A DNA stretch of 64,000 nt from Thiotrichales bacterium 19S9-11 (GCA_021713395.1 JAKJJT010000004.1:95737-159736); one strand, 5' to 3'. Counted from the stretch's first letter, positions 9,517 to 17,839 are shown. Translations and numbers: made by a program. Notes: a model not told the origin generated them from the letters alone.

Positions 9517-10809
9517 CTATGCTTTGGTTGGTTCAGTTTGCTTAAAGTAAGTTTCTAGTTCACGCCAACAGTTTAAGTAATCTCTTTGACGAAATGAAGC
9601 ATTAAAAGCATATTCTGTAATTTGCCAGATGGCGTTTGACTCAAACATAAAGGCAAGTGTATTTTTATAGCGCTGTGGTTTCTCATCACAGTTTGATGCT
9701 TTTTCAAAAACATCAGCATCAACACCATGACCACTCATCGTATTATGTAGACTAAAGCCACCTGGTACAAAGCCAATTTCTTTAGCATCATATTGACCAA
9801 AAATAAGTCCCATAAATTCACTCATGATATTTCTGTGATAGTAGGGTGGTCTAAATGTATTTTCTTGCGCCATCCAACGTTCTGGAAAGATAACAAAGTC
9901 AATATTTGCGGTACCCACTTTTGTTGAAGGCGCTGTTAATACGGTAAATATACTTGGATCAGCATGATCTTTTAATACCGTGTTCATTGGTGTAAATAAG
10001 GATAGGTCATACTTATAAGGTGCACAATTACCATGCCAAGCAACAACATCAAGTGGAGAGTGTTGAATACTCATTTGCCATAGATGGCCTTGAAACTTGG
10101 TATAAAGTATCAAGTCACCACTTTTTTCTTCATAAGTGGCATTAGGTGTTAAAAAGTGGCGTTCTTCTGCCAACCCATTCGCACCAATTGGGCCTCTCTC
10201 TGGTAAAAAGAATGAGTTTGTTTGTATTTCACAAATATAACCGCGCGCAAGCATTTCATTTAACTGAACTTGAAAGCGAATACCACGAGGAATCACAGTG
10301 ATTTCTCCAGGTGCAACTTTATAAGTGCCAAGTTCTGTTTTAAATGTAATTGTTCCAAACTGTGGCACAACTAGCCAATCACCGTCAGCATTATAAAAGT
10401 ATTCATCTTCCATTGATGTATTTGCATTATAAAGATGGATGCAGGCAGAATCATTATAGGCGATTGTTACTAACGATGAAAAAAATGTTGCTGGCTTTTC
10501 AGGCTCAGGCTGTGGAGACCAACGCATCTGATCAGGGGGCGTAATTAGATTATCTGGATTTTTAGAATCTCGTACTAGATGGTTAATAATGCGACTAGCA
10601 GGAGATGTGTTAATAACAGAAGGACGGATACGATAAAGCCAGCTGTTAAAATTTTGATGTCTTAATGCAGTAAAAGCACTGTTGTTAATTTGTTCAGCAT
10701 ATAAACCTAAAGGTGCTTTTTGAGGTGAGTTTCGATCTTTTGGCAATGCACCTGGTATGCTTTCTGATTCAAAATAGTTGTGAAATCCACTTTGGTATTG
10801 ATTAGGCAT
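9517..10809 (-). CDS. hmgA: Homogentisate 1,2-dioxygenase
   Basis: This is the Fe(II) ring-cleavage enzyme converting homogentisate to 4-maleylacetoacetate. The product is about 430 residues. YQSGFHNYFESESIPGALP is the conserved N-terminus. The iron ligands lie in PYYHRNIMSEFMG (H325 and E331 in this numbering) and SLHNTMSGHG (H361). GVDADVFEKASN follows as in the family. A frame open to a TTG at 10830 would overlap maiA, but the ATG at 10809 has a GGAG six bases upstream and matches the family start, so it is used. Loss of this enzyme in other bacteria gives brown pyomelanin; here it looks intact. Confidence 0.97.
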   Translation of the reverse strand: MPNQYQSGFHNYFESESIPGALPKDRNSPQKAPLGLYAEQINNSAFTALRHQNFNSWLYRIRPSVINTSPASRIINHLVRDSKNPDNLITPPDQMRWSPQPEPEKPATFFSSLVTIAYNDSACIHLYNANTSMEDEYFYNADGDWLVVPQFGTITFKTELGTYKVAPGEITVIPRGIRFQVQLNEMLARGYICEIQTNSFFLPERGPIGANGLAEERHFLTPNATYEEKSGDLILYTKFQGHLWQMSIQHSPLDVVAWHGNCAPYKYDLSLFTPMNTVLKDHADPSIFTVLTAPSTKVGTANIDFVIFPERWMAQENTFRPPYYHRNIMSEFMGLIFGQYDAKEIGFVPGGFSLHNTMSGHGVDADVFEKASNCDEKPQRYKNTLAFMFESNAIWQITEYAFNASFRQRDYLNCWRELETYFKQTEPTKA

Positions 10810-10826
10810 AATGAGCTCCGAATTTG

Positions 10827-11456
10827 TCAATGAACTTGAGGTGACGCTTTTTGAAAGGCATCTAATTGATTACATGCGTTATAAATTTCTAAAATGAGTG
10901 GGTATTTTTCCATTGCGAGATTAAAGCGTATCGCATTATAGACTTGGGGAATTAAATAAATATCAGCAAGAGAGATATCATTACCAAAAGAAAAAGAACC
11001 TTTGGATGATGCAAGTTGTAATTCAATTGCTTGAAATCCTTGTTCTATCCAGTGATGATACCAACTTAGTTTTTGTTGTTCATCTATTTGAAATTCATCT
11101 TTTAAATAGTTTAAGACAGATAAGTTATTTAAAGGATGTACATCACAAGCAATGATATTTATAAAGCTTAAAATTTTGTATTTATTTTTTGAGTCATCAG
11201 GTAATAGTCGTGGTTTAGGATATTGATCCTCAAGATACTGTAAAATAGCAGTTGATTGTGTTAATACCAAATCATCATCAACTAAGGTTGGTACGCGTTG
11301 TTGTGGGTTAAGTCTGGTATAATCTTCATGATACTGCTGGCCACCATCTCTTATCAAATGAACTTCTTCAAGTTCATAAGGTATTTTTTTTAACTCCAAT
11401 GCAATTCGTACGCGATAGGAAGCAGAGGAGCGAAAATAATCATAAAGCTTGATCAT
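10827..11456 (-). CDS. maiA: Maleylacetoacetate isomerase (zeta-class glutathione transferase)
   Basis: A cytosolic glutathione-dependent enzyme that isomerises 4-maleylacetoacetate to 4-fumarylacetoacetate. The 209-residue length is typical. The zeta-class active-site loop reads YFRSSASYRVRIAL (SSC-x2-RVRIAL in most members, so the Cys is Ala here while the Ser pair is kept). NPQQRVPTLVDDDLVLTQS forms the glutathione site and FGNDISLADIYLIPQVYNA the C-terminal helical domain. The ATG overlaps the hpd stop codon (ATGA), which points to translational coupling. The loss of the motif Cys is worth noting but occurs in some active members. Confidence 0.95.
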   Translation of the reverse strand: MIKLYDYFRSSASYRVRIALELKKIPYELEEVHLIRDGGQQYHEDYTRLNPQQRVPTLVDDDLVLTQSTAILQYLEDQYPKPRLLPDDSKNKYKILSFINIIACDVHPLNNLSVLNYLKDEFQIDEQQKLSWYHHWIEQGFQAIELQLASSKGSFSFGNDISLADIYLIPQVYNAIRFNLAMEKYPLILEIYNACNQLDAFQKASPQVH

Positions 11457-12523
11457 TTTTCATTGTCCTCTAAAACACCGCGCTCGATTTGATCTAACTC
11501 AATTGAGTCAAATAATGCTTGGAAGTTACCTTCACCAAAACCTTCATCGCCTTTACGTTGGATAATTTCAAAAAAGACAGGTCCAATCACAGTTTGGGTG
11601 AAAATTTGCAATAAAATACCACCATCTTTGGTTGGTGCACCATCAATTAAAATGCGGTTTTTTTGCATACGTTCAAGTGATTCTTCATGGTGAGGCACTC
11701 TTTCATGTATTTTTTTATAATAAGTATCTGGTGTAAACATAAAGTCCATACCTTGACTACGTAGAGTCTCCACTGTCTGGTATATGTCTGATGTTTCTAA
11801 TGCAATATGCTGAATGCCTTCACCATGGTAATCATTGATAAATTCTTCAATTTGTGATTTATCATCAGCTGATTCATTAACAGGAATTCGAATCTTATGA
11901 CACGGGCTTGTCATTGCTCGACTAAATAATCCAGTTAATTTTCCTTCAATGTCAAAATAGCGAATTTCACGGAAATTGAATAGTTTTTCATAAAATCCAG
12001 CCCATTTATCCATGTTGCCACGAAAAACATTGTGCGTAACATGATCTAGTGTTTTTAAACCAACTTGGTTTTGTTGCATGATTTCATCACTATTAGGCAA
12101 CTTCTCAAATAAATTGCTATCTAATATATTAGCGTAAGGGGTTAGATATAATCGGGTATCAGCAATACCATGAATCAGTTTAATTTGATCATCGTGCCAA
12201 TCATCTGAAGTACTTTCTACATCATAAGCGCCTTGAGATTTTGTATAATTATATGCATTTTGAGGATCCTTAACTAAAAAGCCCATACTGCAGACACCAC
12301 CGCCGTGTGCTTTAGCAAAGCTTTCAGCAAAACCACCTGTTTCTCGATTTAATAGAAAGAAGATATTGTTTTGCTGATAGACTTTAATTTCCTTTTCTTT
12401 ATGATTAGCAACATGGCTAAACCCTAAAGATTTAAATAATGTAGCAAGAGACTCTGGGTCTGTAGATGTATACTCTAAAAATGCAAAGCCGTTGGTATTT
12501 GCAGGGTTATGAGTGCTTTCCAT
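11453..12523 (-). CDS. hpd: 4-Hydroxyphenylpyruvate dioxygenase
   Basis: This Fe(II) enzyme turns 4-hydroxyphenylpyruvate into homogentisate with loss of CO2. The 356-residue protein has the two-domain vicinal-oxygen-chelate fold. The C-terminal domain carries the iron ligands in LDHVTHNV (H161), GIQHIALETSD (H239) and IGPVFFEIIQR (E319). GGILLQIFTQ and the C-terminal GFGEGNFQALFDSIE, which closes the active site, are both present. A strong AAGGAG ribosome site precedes the ATG. It is the second gene of the leftward operon, just behind the amino-acid dehydrogenase. The Legionella homologue (legiolysin) causes pigment formation. Confidence 0.97.
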   Translation of the reverse strand: MESTHNPANTNGFAFLEYTSTDPESLATLFKSLGFSHVANHKEKEIKVYQQNNIFFLLNRETGGFAESFAKAHGGGVCSMGFLVKDPQNAYNYTKSQGAYDVESTSDDWHDDQIKLIHGIADTRLYLTPYANILDSNLFEKLPNSDEIMQQNQVGLKTLDHVTHNVFRGNMDKWAGFYEKLFNFREIRYFDIEGKLTGLFSRAMTSPCHKIRIPVNESADDKSQIEEFINDYHGEGIQHIALETSDIYQTVETLRSQGMDFMFTPDTYYKKIHERVPHHEESLERMQKNRILIDGAPTKDGGILLQIFTQTVIGPVFFEIIQRKGDEGFGEGNFQALFDSIELDQIERGVLEDNEK

Positions 12524-12535
12524 AACGAAACTCCT

Positions 12536-13843
12536 TTAAACAAAATTTGTTTGTGTTTGATTAATTTTATCAAGGGCTATTTGATAAAGTGTAGCGGTCA
12601 TTAATTTACCAGAATTCATAGTGTAAGCTTCTTTCATAAGGTGGTAAATTTCTTGATAAATATCATCGAATACTCGCTTTGTTTCACTCTCTGAGATGCT
12701 ATCAGTTTGACTCATTAGATAATAGAAAGTTCTAGCCATGCCCATATTAGCTAAAAAGTCGGGAATAACAGTTAGTTTACGATCTAGTATTTGTGAACAT
12801 TTACCATAGCAATATTCAGTTTCAACAAATGGATGATTAGCACCACAAGCAATTAAACTTAAGCCTTGTTTATGCATATTTTCAATGAAGTCTTGTTGAT
12901 TTAAGTTAGATCCAGCTGCAGGGATAAAAATATCTAATGTTTCAGATGAAATGCCTTGATTAAATGCCTTATGATCTAGCAACTTATGATCAAGCTTGGA
13001 TAGTTTTTTATGTTCTAAAACGTTGAAAATATCAAATTCTGATAATGACTCTTTAAATATCATACCACCATCAGAATCAGATAAAGCGATAATTTTTGCG
13101 CCTGCTTGGTATAAATACCATAGCGTTGCAGCACCAACATTACCGACGCCTTGGATAAAAATGCGTTTATCTTTGATTGTGTCGCAATTAAGTTTTAAAT
13201 AGCTATCAACAGAGGCATAGACGCCATATCCAGTTGTTAACTCAGATAGAGGAATTGTTAGGTTATCAGTAAGGTTAACAGGTTGGCGAATCAATTTCAT
13301 ATTCTCATAAGCCTGTTTTTTCTTATTTTCGTCATCTTGAGTCACAGCATGGATAATACCTGCTTGAGAGTTATTAATACCTAACTCCTTTAGTATGTCA
13401 TTAATTTTATGAATATCCGTATTTAAATCACTGCCAGTACCATAGCATTCTTTTAGTAAAGGACTGATTGCTTTATACCACCTGGCAAGCACTTCATATT
13501 TATTTGGATGATTTGGATCAAGTGCAATACCGCTTTTAGCACCGCCAATTGCAGGGCCTGATAAGGCAAACTTTATTTCCATAATTTTAGCCAACGTAGT
13601 TACTTCATCGACTGTCACTGTTTCATGTACTCGAGTGCCACCACCACAAGCATCACCTTTAAGTGAGTTAATTACTAAATAGCCTTTGGCTTCTGATTGA
13701 TCATCTTTCCATGTGAAGGTAATTTCAGGTTCTTTTTCAGTATAGGTATGTAGTTGGTTAATAATGTTTTGTTGAAAATTTTCTAACTCATTTTTTAAAG
13801 AAGACTTAATTGGCATTATTTCAGTCATTTCAATTGTATCCAT
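12536..13843 (-). CDS. Glu/Leu/Phe/Val dehydrogenase family enzyme
   Basis: The protein is an NAD(P)-dependent amino-acid dehydrogenase of 435 residues. GGGTRVHETVTVDEVTTLA and the catalytic-lysine motif GPAIGGAKSGI (K103) form the substrate domain, and GVGNVGAATLWYL (G232, G234, G237) the Rossmann NAD site. It is the first gene of the tyrosine-degradation operon, 12 bp ahead of hpd. No tyrosine aminotransferase is present in the cluster. A reasonable inference is that it deaminates tyrosine/phenylalanine or recycles glutamate so that 4-hydroxyphenylpyruvate reaches HPPD. True substrate preference cannot be read from sequence; glutamate or branched-chain specificity remains possible. Confidence 0.85.
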   Translation of the reverse strand: MDTIEMTEIMPIKSSLKNELENFQQNIINQLHTYTEKEPEITFTWKDDQSEAKGYLVINSLKGDACGGGTRVHETVTVDEVTTLAKIMEIKFALSGPAIGGAKSGIALDPNHPNKYEVLARWYKAISPLLKECYGTGSDLNTDIHKINDILKELGINNSQAGIIHAVTQDDENKKKQAYENMKLIRQPVNLTDNLTIPLSELTTGYGVYASVDSYLKLNCDTIKDKRIFIQGVGNVGAATLWYLYQAGAKIIALSDSDGGMIFKESLSEFDIFNVLEHKKLSKLDHKLLDHKAFNQGISSETLDIFIPAAGSNLNQQDFIENMHKQGLSLIACGANHPFVETEYCYGKCSQILDRKLTVIPDFLANMGMARTFYYLMSQTDSISESETKRVFDDIYQEIYHLMKEAYTMNSGKLMTATLYQIALDKINQTQTNFV

Positions 13844-13869
13844 ATGTAAAATCCTTTAAAAATCCGTTT

Positions 13870-13889
13870 AAGCATTAGGCCTAATGCTT
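13870..13889. promoter_or_regulatory. Perfect 20-bp palindrome in divergent promoter region, candidate operator
   Basis: AAGCATTAGGCCTAATGCTT is a perfect inverted repeat without spacer. It lies 27 bp ahead of the amino-acid dehydrogenase start and about 100 bp ahead of the divergent acyl-AMP ligase. A -10-like CATAAT on the minus strand (13903 to 13898) puts it at the expected transcription start of the tyrosine operon. It is probably the binding site of a dimeric repressor that senses an aromatic intermediate. No regulator gene adjoins it. Confidence 0.6.
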
Positions 13890-13992
13890 TGGTTAAGATT
13901 ATGATGTTAAATAGAATTAATTGTTTTGTCGATTGTTTTTTAGCATCATAGTAAGATAGCAAATCCAGTATGGATTTTTAGAGTGTATTTTA

Positions 13993-15801
13993 ATGGGTGA
14001 TCATATGACTTATCTTGCAAAATGGATGAAAGAACTTAATCTAAAATCAGTTGCTGCATTCCATCATTTTAGTGTGACAGAAAAAGAAGCATTTTGGCTG
14101 AAAGTTATTAATCAACTAAAGATCCCATTTAAAAAGTCATATAGTCAATTAATGGATATATCAGATCCCATTCATCCAAAATGGTTACCAGATGCAAAGG
14201 CTAATTTCATTGATTGTTGTTTAAATCATAATGCAAATAAGATAGCAATTATTTATGTAGATCAAAATAATAAAATAGAAAAATTAACTTATGATCAATT
14301 AAAGCGGATGGTTGATCGTATTGCGCATAGTTTAATTCGATCAGGCTTTAAAAAGGGTGATCGTCTTGCTATTGATATGACAATGACAAAAGAAGCAGTT
14401 GCTATTTATCTGGGTGTGATTAAGGCAGGTTTATCTGTTGTTTCAATTGCTGATAGCTTTGCAGTTGATGAAATTAAAGTAAGGTTAGATATTACCGATG
14501 CAAAGGCAATATTTACAGAAGATTATATTTTAAGAAATAATAAGGCTATCCCTTTATATGATAAGGTTAAACAAGCAGATCCTCAAAAAGTAATTGTCAT
14601 TAAAAACTCAAACATTGAAACGAGCTTAAGAGAGAATGATCAGTGGTTTGATGACTTTTTAGTTGATAATGATGCACCATTTGAGTCAATCCCTTTATCA
14701 TTTGATGATGAGATCAATGTGCTTTTCTCATCAGGAACGACGGGAGAACCTAAAGCTATTCCTTGGACTCAAGCAACCTTAATTAAAGTTTATTCAGATA
14801 GCTTATTACATTTTGATACGAATGAAAGTGATACTTGGGCTTGGCCAACTAATTTGGGCTGGATGATGGGGCCTTGGGTAACTTTTAGTAGTTTTCTACA
14901 TGGTGCAACATTAGCACTTTATGATAATGCCCCAACAACGCTTGAATTTGCGCAATTTATGACTCAAGCAAGGGTGACTAAATTAGGTGTTGTGCCAAGT
15001 ATTGTTAGTGCTTTAAGAAATAATAAAGTTTTAGAGGATCCATCTGTCAATTGGCAAGATATTAAAGCATTTGGCTCAACAGGAGAGTGTTCTAGCTTTG
15101 ATGATATGCGTTATTTATCACAAAGAGCAAATAATGCACCTGTGATTGAATACTGTGGTGGTACTGAGATAGGGGGTGCTTATATTACATCAACACTGGT
15201 TGAACCATTTAAGTTATCAACGTTTTCAACGCCTGCATTTGGACTAGATTTTTGTTTATTAGATGATAATCAAAACATCATTGAAGGGGAAGCTGAGGGA
15301 GAAGTTGCCATTATTGGCCCATCATTTGGTTTATCACTCAGTTTACTTAATAAAGATCATGATGCCGTTTACTATCGGGGAATGCCTACTTTTAATGGTG
15401 TTACACTACGTCGACATGGTGATGAGATAGCTCGCTTTAAAAATGATTTTGGGTTTTATTATCGAGCACAAGGTCGAGCGGATGACACAATGAATCTAGG
15501 CGGTATTAAAACAAGTTCTGCAGAGATTGAACGCTGTGTTAATAAATTAGACGCAGTCTATGAGTCAGCTGCTATTTCAGTTAATGGGGATAAAGGAGGC
15601 CCGGCAAAGCTTGTTATTTTTATGGTTTTAAATAATAAGTCAGAAAAAAAAGACTTAAAAAAACAAGCACAGCAAGTAATTAAAGAAAAATTAAACCCTT
15701 TATTTAAGCTTTCAGATGTCGTAATTATCGATCAATTACCCAGAACTGCCTCAAATAAAGTGATGCGGCGCAAGCTTAGGGATGGGTATCAATCTATTTA
15801 A
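13993..15801 (+). CDS. Acyl-AMP ligase, acetoacetyl-CoA or acyl-CoA synthetase-like
   Basis: A member of the adenylate-forming (ANL) superfamily, 602 residues. The N-terminal cap reads FHHFSVTEKEAFWLKVINQL. The P-loop is NVLFSSGTTGEPKAIPWTQ, then YCGGTEIGGAY, and a C-terminal domain with GRADDTMNLGGIKTSSAEIE and the catalytic lysine region LPRTASNKVMRRKLR. The layout resembles acetyl/acetoacetyl-CoA synthetases and plant AAE17/18-type enzymes. It is divergent from the tyrosine operon, which releases acetoacetate, so activating acetoacetate to acetoacetyl-CoA is a good hypothesis. ATG at 13993 and ATG at 14005 are both possible starts; the latter has a GGGTGA upstream. Confidence 0.8.
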   Translation: MGDHMTYLAKWMKELNLKSVAAFHHFSVTEKEAFWLKVINQLKIPFKKSYSQLMDISDPIHPKWLPDAKANFIDCCLNHNANKIAIIYVDQNNKIEKLTYDQLKRMVDRIAHSLIRSGFKKGDRLAIDMTMTKEAVAIYLGVIKAGLSVVSIADSFAVDEIKVRLDITDAKAIFTEDYILRNNKAIPLYDKVKQADPQKVIVIKNSNIETSLRENDQWFDDFLVDNDAPFESIPLSFDDEINVLFSSGTTGEPKAIPWTQATLIKVYSDSLLHFDTNESDTWAWPTNLGWMMGPWVTFSSFLHGATLALYDNAPTTLEFAQFMTQARVTKLGVVPSIVSALRNNKVLEDPSVNWQDIKAFGSTGECSSFDDMRYLSQRANNAPVIEYCGGTEIGGAYITSTLVEPFKLSTFSTPAFGLDFCLLDDNQNIIEGEAEGEVAIIGPSFGLSLSLLNKDHDAVYYRGMPTFNGVTLRRHGDEIARFKNDFGFYYRAQGRADDTMNLGGIKTSSAEIERCVNKLDAVYESAAISVNGDKGGPAKLVIFMVLNNKSEKKDLKKQAQQVIKEKLNPLFKLSDVVIIDQLPRTASNKVMRRKLRDGYQSI

Positions 15802-15822
15802 AGTTTAATTTTTGTAAATTGA

Positions 15823-15873
15823 TTGTTTAAATTTTTCAATTACAATATAATTATCATCAGAAGATAATTATAT
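15823..15873 (+). promoter_or_regulatory. Promoter and operator of the TumE-type toxin-antitoxin pair
   Basis: TTGTTT at 15823-15828 and TATAAT at 15846-15851 are 17 bp apart, a good sigma-70 layout. An inverted repeat with perfect 11-bp arms (ATATAATTATC at 15845-15855, GATAATTATAT at 15863-15873) covers the -10 element. This fits autorepression by the DNA-binding antitoxin encoded second in the operon. Confidence 0.65.
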
Positions 15874-15884
15874 AAGTTGTAGTT

Positions 15885-16250
15885 GTGAAGAAAGATACAG
15901 GGATTGATCAACTAATACTCTTGGATGGAACAACATATTTTGATGAAAATGGGTATTGGTATAAAATTGAAGCACACTTTGTTAAACCAACAAAAGAGAG
16001 GCCACATGGAGTTCGTTATAACTTAACATTGCATGATAAATACAATCGACGAATCCTTGGCTTTGATAATGCGCATGCAGTCACAAGAGGCAAACAACTT
16101 AAAGGTAGGATTATTGAGTATGACCATATGCATAGAAATAGTTTTGATAAAGGCACGCCTTATCATTTCACAAGTGCATATCAGTTATTAAAAGACTTTT
16201 TTGAAAGAGTTAATAAAATAATTGAAGAAAGTAAGAGGAGAGAGAGGTGA
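15885..16250 (+). CDS. TumE-type toxin (DUF6516 family)
   Basis: A 121-residue protein resembling the TumE family of toxin-antitoxin proteins (DUF6516). The region GYWYKIEAHFVKPTKERPHG, then YNLTLHDKYNRRILGFDNAH and FTSAYQLLKDFFERV, is characteristic. It begins with GTG at 15885, 11 bp after the operator repeat, with no clear ribosome site. Its stop codon overlaps the GTG start of the following HTH protein (GTGA). Toxin first, antitoxin second and an autoregulatory palindrome together support the call. The family name is from memory of database annotation, and the toxic mechanism is not stated by the sequence. Confidence 0.75.
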   Translation: MKKDTGIDQLILLDGTTYFDENGYWYKIEAHFVKPTKERPHGVRYNLTLHDKYNRRILGFDNAHAVTRGKQLKGRIIEYDHMHRNSFDKGTPYHFTSAYQLLKDFFERVNKIIEESKRRER

Positions 16251-16603
16251 AACCACTAACAGTTGGCATTATATCCAGAGAAGCATTTCAAGAGAGGGCA
16301 CTTTTAATTGCCTCAGGCAAGTATCAACCAAAGAAAAATGAACCTAAAGTTTGGTTTAACTCAATTAAGTCACTAGCAGAAGTATTAAGTGATAATAATG
16401 TTGAGTTGTTGAAATTAATAGAAGAAAAGCATCCTAAAAGCATTAAAGAGCTTTCTGAGTTATCTGGCAGAAAGTCTAGTAATTTAAGTCGAACATTAAA
16501 GACTTTGGAAAAGTATTCAATTATAGAATTGATAAAAAAACAACGAGAAGTTCAGCCCGTTGTGAAAGCAACTAACTTTAATATTTTATACTCAGTAGCA
16601 TAA
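16247..16603 (+). CDS. TumA-type antitoxin, winged-helix DNA-binding protein
   Basis: This 118-residue protein has a MarR-like winged helix in its C-terminal half (LLKLIEEKHPKSIKELSEL, then SSNLSRTLKTLEKYSIIELI). It belongs to the group annotated as HVO_A0114-like DNA-binding proteins, which pair with TumE. The GTG start overlaps the toxin stop, and a strong AGGAG lies just upstream inside the toxin gene. It should neutralise the toxin and bind the palindrome at 15845-15873. The N-terminal 50 residues (ISREAFQERALLIASGKYQP) are probably the toxin-binding arm. Confidence 0.75.
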   Translation: MKPLTVGIISREAFQERALLIASGKYQPKKNEPKVWFNSIKSLAEVLSDNNVELLKLIEEKHPKSIKELSELSGRKSSNLSRTLKTLEKYSIIELIKKQREVQPVVKATNFNILYSVA

Positions 16604-16744
16604 TTTAATTTTTAAATATTTCAATTTTTAATCTAATAAATTATTAATTTATAATAAAAAATGTAGAAATAATCACTAAAAAGCATTTCAATAATAATTT
16701 TTCATTAGTTGATTACAGCAAATGATAGTGTTAGATTATGCATT

Positions 16745-16771
16745 AAACAAGTTTCCCCACAAAACTTGTTT
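16745..16771. repeat. Hairpin with perfect 10-bp arms
   Basis: AAACAAGTTT and AAACTTGTTT pair perfectly around the loop CCCCACA. The right arm runs into extra T residues, so on the plus strand it could act as a weak intrinsic terminator for the TumE-type operon ending 140 bp earlier. The loop motif GTTTCCCC recurs in the next hairpin. Confidence 0.6.
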
Positions 16772-16802
16772 TTCAGTCCAAATAGGATTTAATTATCAAA
16801 TA

Positions 16803-16853
16803 GGAACCTCATTTATAGTGTTATTGCTTGTTTCCCCCATAAATGAGGGTTCC
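16803..16853. repeat. Long inverted repeat with a GTTTCCCCC loop motif
   Basis: GGAACCTCATTTAT pairs with ATAAATGAGGGTTCC, with one extra G in the right arm, around a 22-base loop that includes TTGTTTCCCCC. It lies 32 bp after the hairpin at 16745-16771, and the two share the loop motif. Function is unknown. Confidence 0.6.
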
Positions 16854-16897
16854 ACCTTTTAAACTTCGAACAGTTTTTTAAAATTAATATTCTTTAT

Positions 16898-16923
16898 GAG
16901 CCGCGATAAATCGATGTCTCTAC
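16898..16923 (+). repeat. Dispersed palindromic repeat, copy 1 (decayed)
   Basis: GAGCCGCGATAAATCG followed by ATGTCTCTAC matches the hairpin consensus seen at 17626, 20851, 43092 and 43186, with two stem mismatches. It is intergenic. Confidence 0.7.
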
Positions 16924-17175
16924 TATTGTTCAATAACTATATTTATCATACTCATAAACTTGATTCAAGTAATTTAAGTGGTTATTTATATCTAAAGTAT
17001 AATAATAATCAAAATAATATATTTCAAAATTAAGTTAACTACTTTATTGTTTTATATAAACATTGTTTATTAAAAATATAAAAACGTATTTCAATATTGG
17101 TTATTAATAGATTTATTTTTATTGGTAGAGAGTGTAGCTTTGAATGGTAAGTTAATCAAAATATAGGGGTTATGT

Positions 17176-17592
17176 ATGCTAAGTCTATCAAATTTTTTCA
17201 ATAATAAGGGTGATAATGATTTATCAAAAGACCAGAAGGATAATATTTTTTATCTACAGGTAATTTTGTCCAAACTGGACAGAAAAAATGATACTGAATA
17301 TTTAAATTCACTTTATAATGACACAGTAAGTCTTTCGGGAAGAGATTATTTACTTAGCAAAGGAGTTGCTAAGTATGTGAATCAGAAAATTTCAGATGGT
17401 TGTCTGTTGTTAGAGCCAGAAAAGTGTAGGAAAATTTTTGAAAAACTACATAATCAAGTTTTCCCTATTCGTAAAAGGTGTGCGAACTCTCGTGTTAGTG
17501 AAGCACCAAAATATATAGCTGATATTGATAATCAGTCACAGCTTATGGCTAATAGTGATAATCAGTCACAGTTTATGGCTTTAGATCATTAA
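17176..17592 (+). CDS. Hypothetical protein with short C-terminal tandem repeat
   Basis: I do not recognise this 138-residue protein. It is hydrophilic, with a helical N-terminal body (DQKDNIFYLQVILSKLDRK), no signal peptide and no membrane segment. The C-terminus carries two copies of DNQSQxMA from a 30-bp direct DNA repeat (17521-17550 and 17551-17580). An AGGGGT ribosome site precedes the ATG. The gene is isolated between two toxin-antitoxin pairs and is followed by a dispersed palindrome. It could be an accessory or secreted protein restricted to the lineage. Confidence 0.6.
   Translation: MLSLSNFFNNKGDNDLSKDQKDNIFYLQVILSKLDRKNDTEYLNSLYNDTVSLSGRDYLLSKGVAKYVNQKISDGCLLLEPEKCRKIFEKLHNQVFPIRKRCANSRVSEAPKYIADIDNQSQLMANSDNQSQFMALDH
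17521..17580 (+). repeat. Two tandem 30-bp direct repeats inside a hypothetical gene
   Basis: The 25-base core TGATAATCAGTCACAG(C/T)TTATGGCT at 17526-17550 recurs at 17556-17580 with a single change. In frame it adds one ten-residue unit and probably arose by slippage. Confidence 0.8.
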
Positions 17593-17625
17593 GAAATAAC
17601 ATTTATAATTTAACTCTTTCTCCCA

Positions 17626-17651
17626 GAGACGCGATGAATCGACGTCTCTAC
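17626..17651 (+). repeat. Dispersed palindromic repeat, copy 2
   Basis: GAGACGCGATGAATCGACGT then CTCTAC forms a hairpin (GAGACG-CGAT with ATCG-A-CGTCTC). It is one of the best preserved copies and sits 34 bp after a stop codon. Confidence 0.8.
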
Positions 17652-17770
17652 ACATGGAGCAACCAGAGCAGCTTTTAGCTTTGATTAGTGTGGGAGGAGG
17701 TTTTTTTAAATATATTCAGTATGCTATCCATTTTATTATTTTTATATGAATCAATTTATTCAGTCTTAGT

Positions 17771-17799
17771 TTGGTAATTTGCCCATTTATGGGTATAAT
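17771..17799 (+). promoter_or_regulatory. Promoter and operator of the RelE/HigA-type pair
   Basis: TTGGTA (17771-17776) and TATAAT (17794-17799) are exactly 17 bp apart. The 12-bp palindrome CCCATTTATGGG (17782-17793) fills the spacer next to the -10 element, the expected site for autorepression by the antitoxin. Confidence 0.65.
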
Positions 17800-17839
17800 T
17801 AGTTTATGAAGGTGATTAAAGTTTAAGTAAATACATTTT

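Larger units (their letters stand above)
16604..17175. other. 572-bp gene-free AT-rich region with hairpins and one dispersed palindrome
   Basis: No credible coding frame is visible. The stretch holds two hairpins (16745-16771 and 16803-16853) and one decayed copy of the dispersed palindromic repeat (16898-16923). The remainder is AT-rich sequence leading to the promoter of the next gene. It may be the scar of a lost mobile element or a non-coding RNA locus, but nothing proves either. Confidence 0.6.

Noticed and set aside
10821..10830. TTG start of hmgA overlapping maiA
   Set aside because: The ATG at 10809 has a GGAG site and matches the conserved N-terminus of homogentisate dioxygenases.
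16745..16853. Considered as a CRISPR or retron element
   Set aside because: There are only two unlike hairpins, no regular spacers, and no Cas or reverse transcriptase gene nearby.
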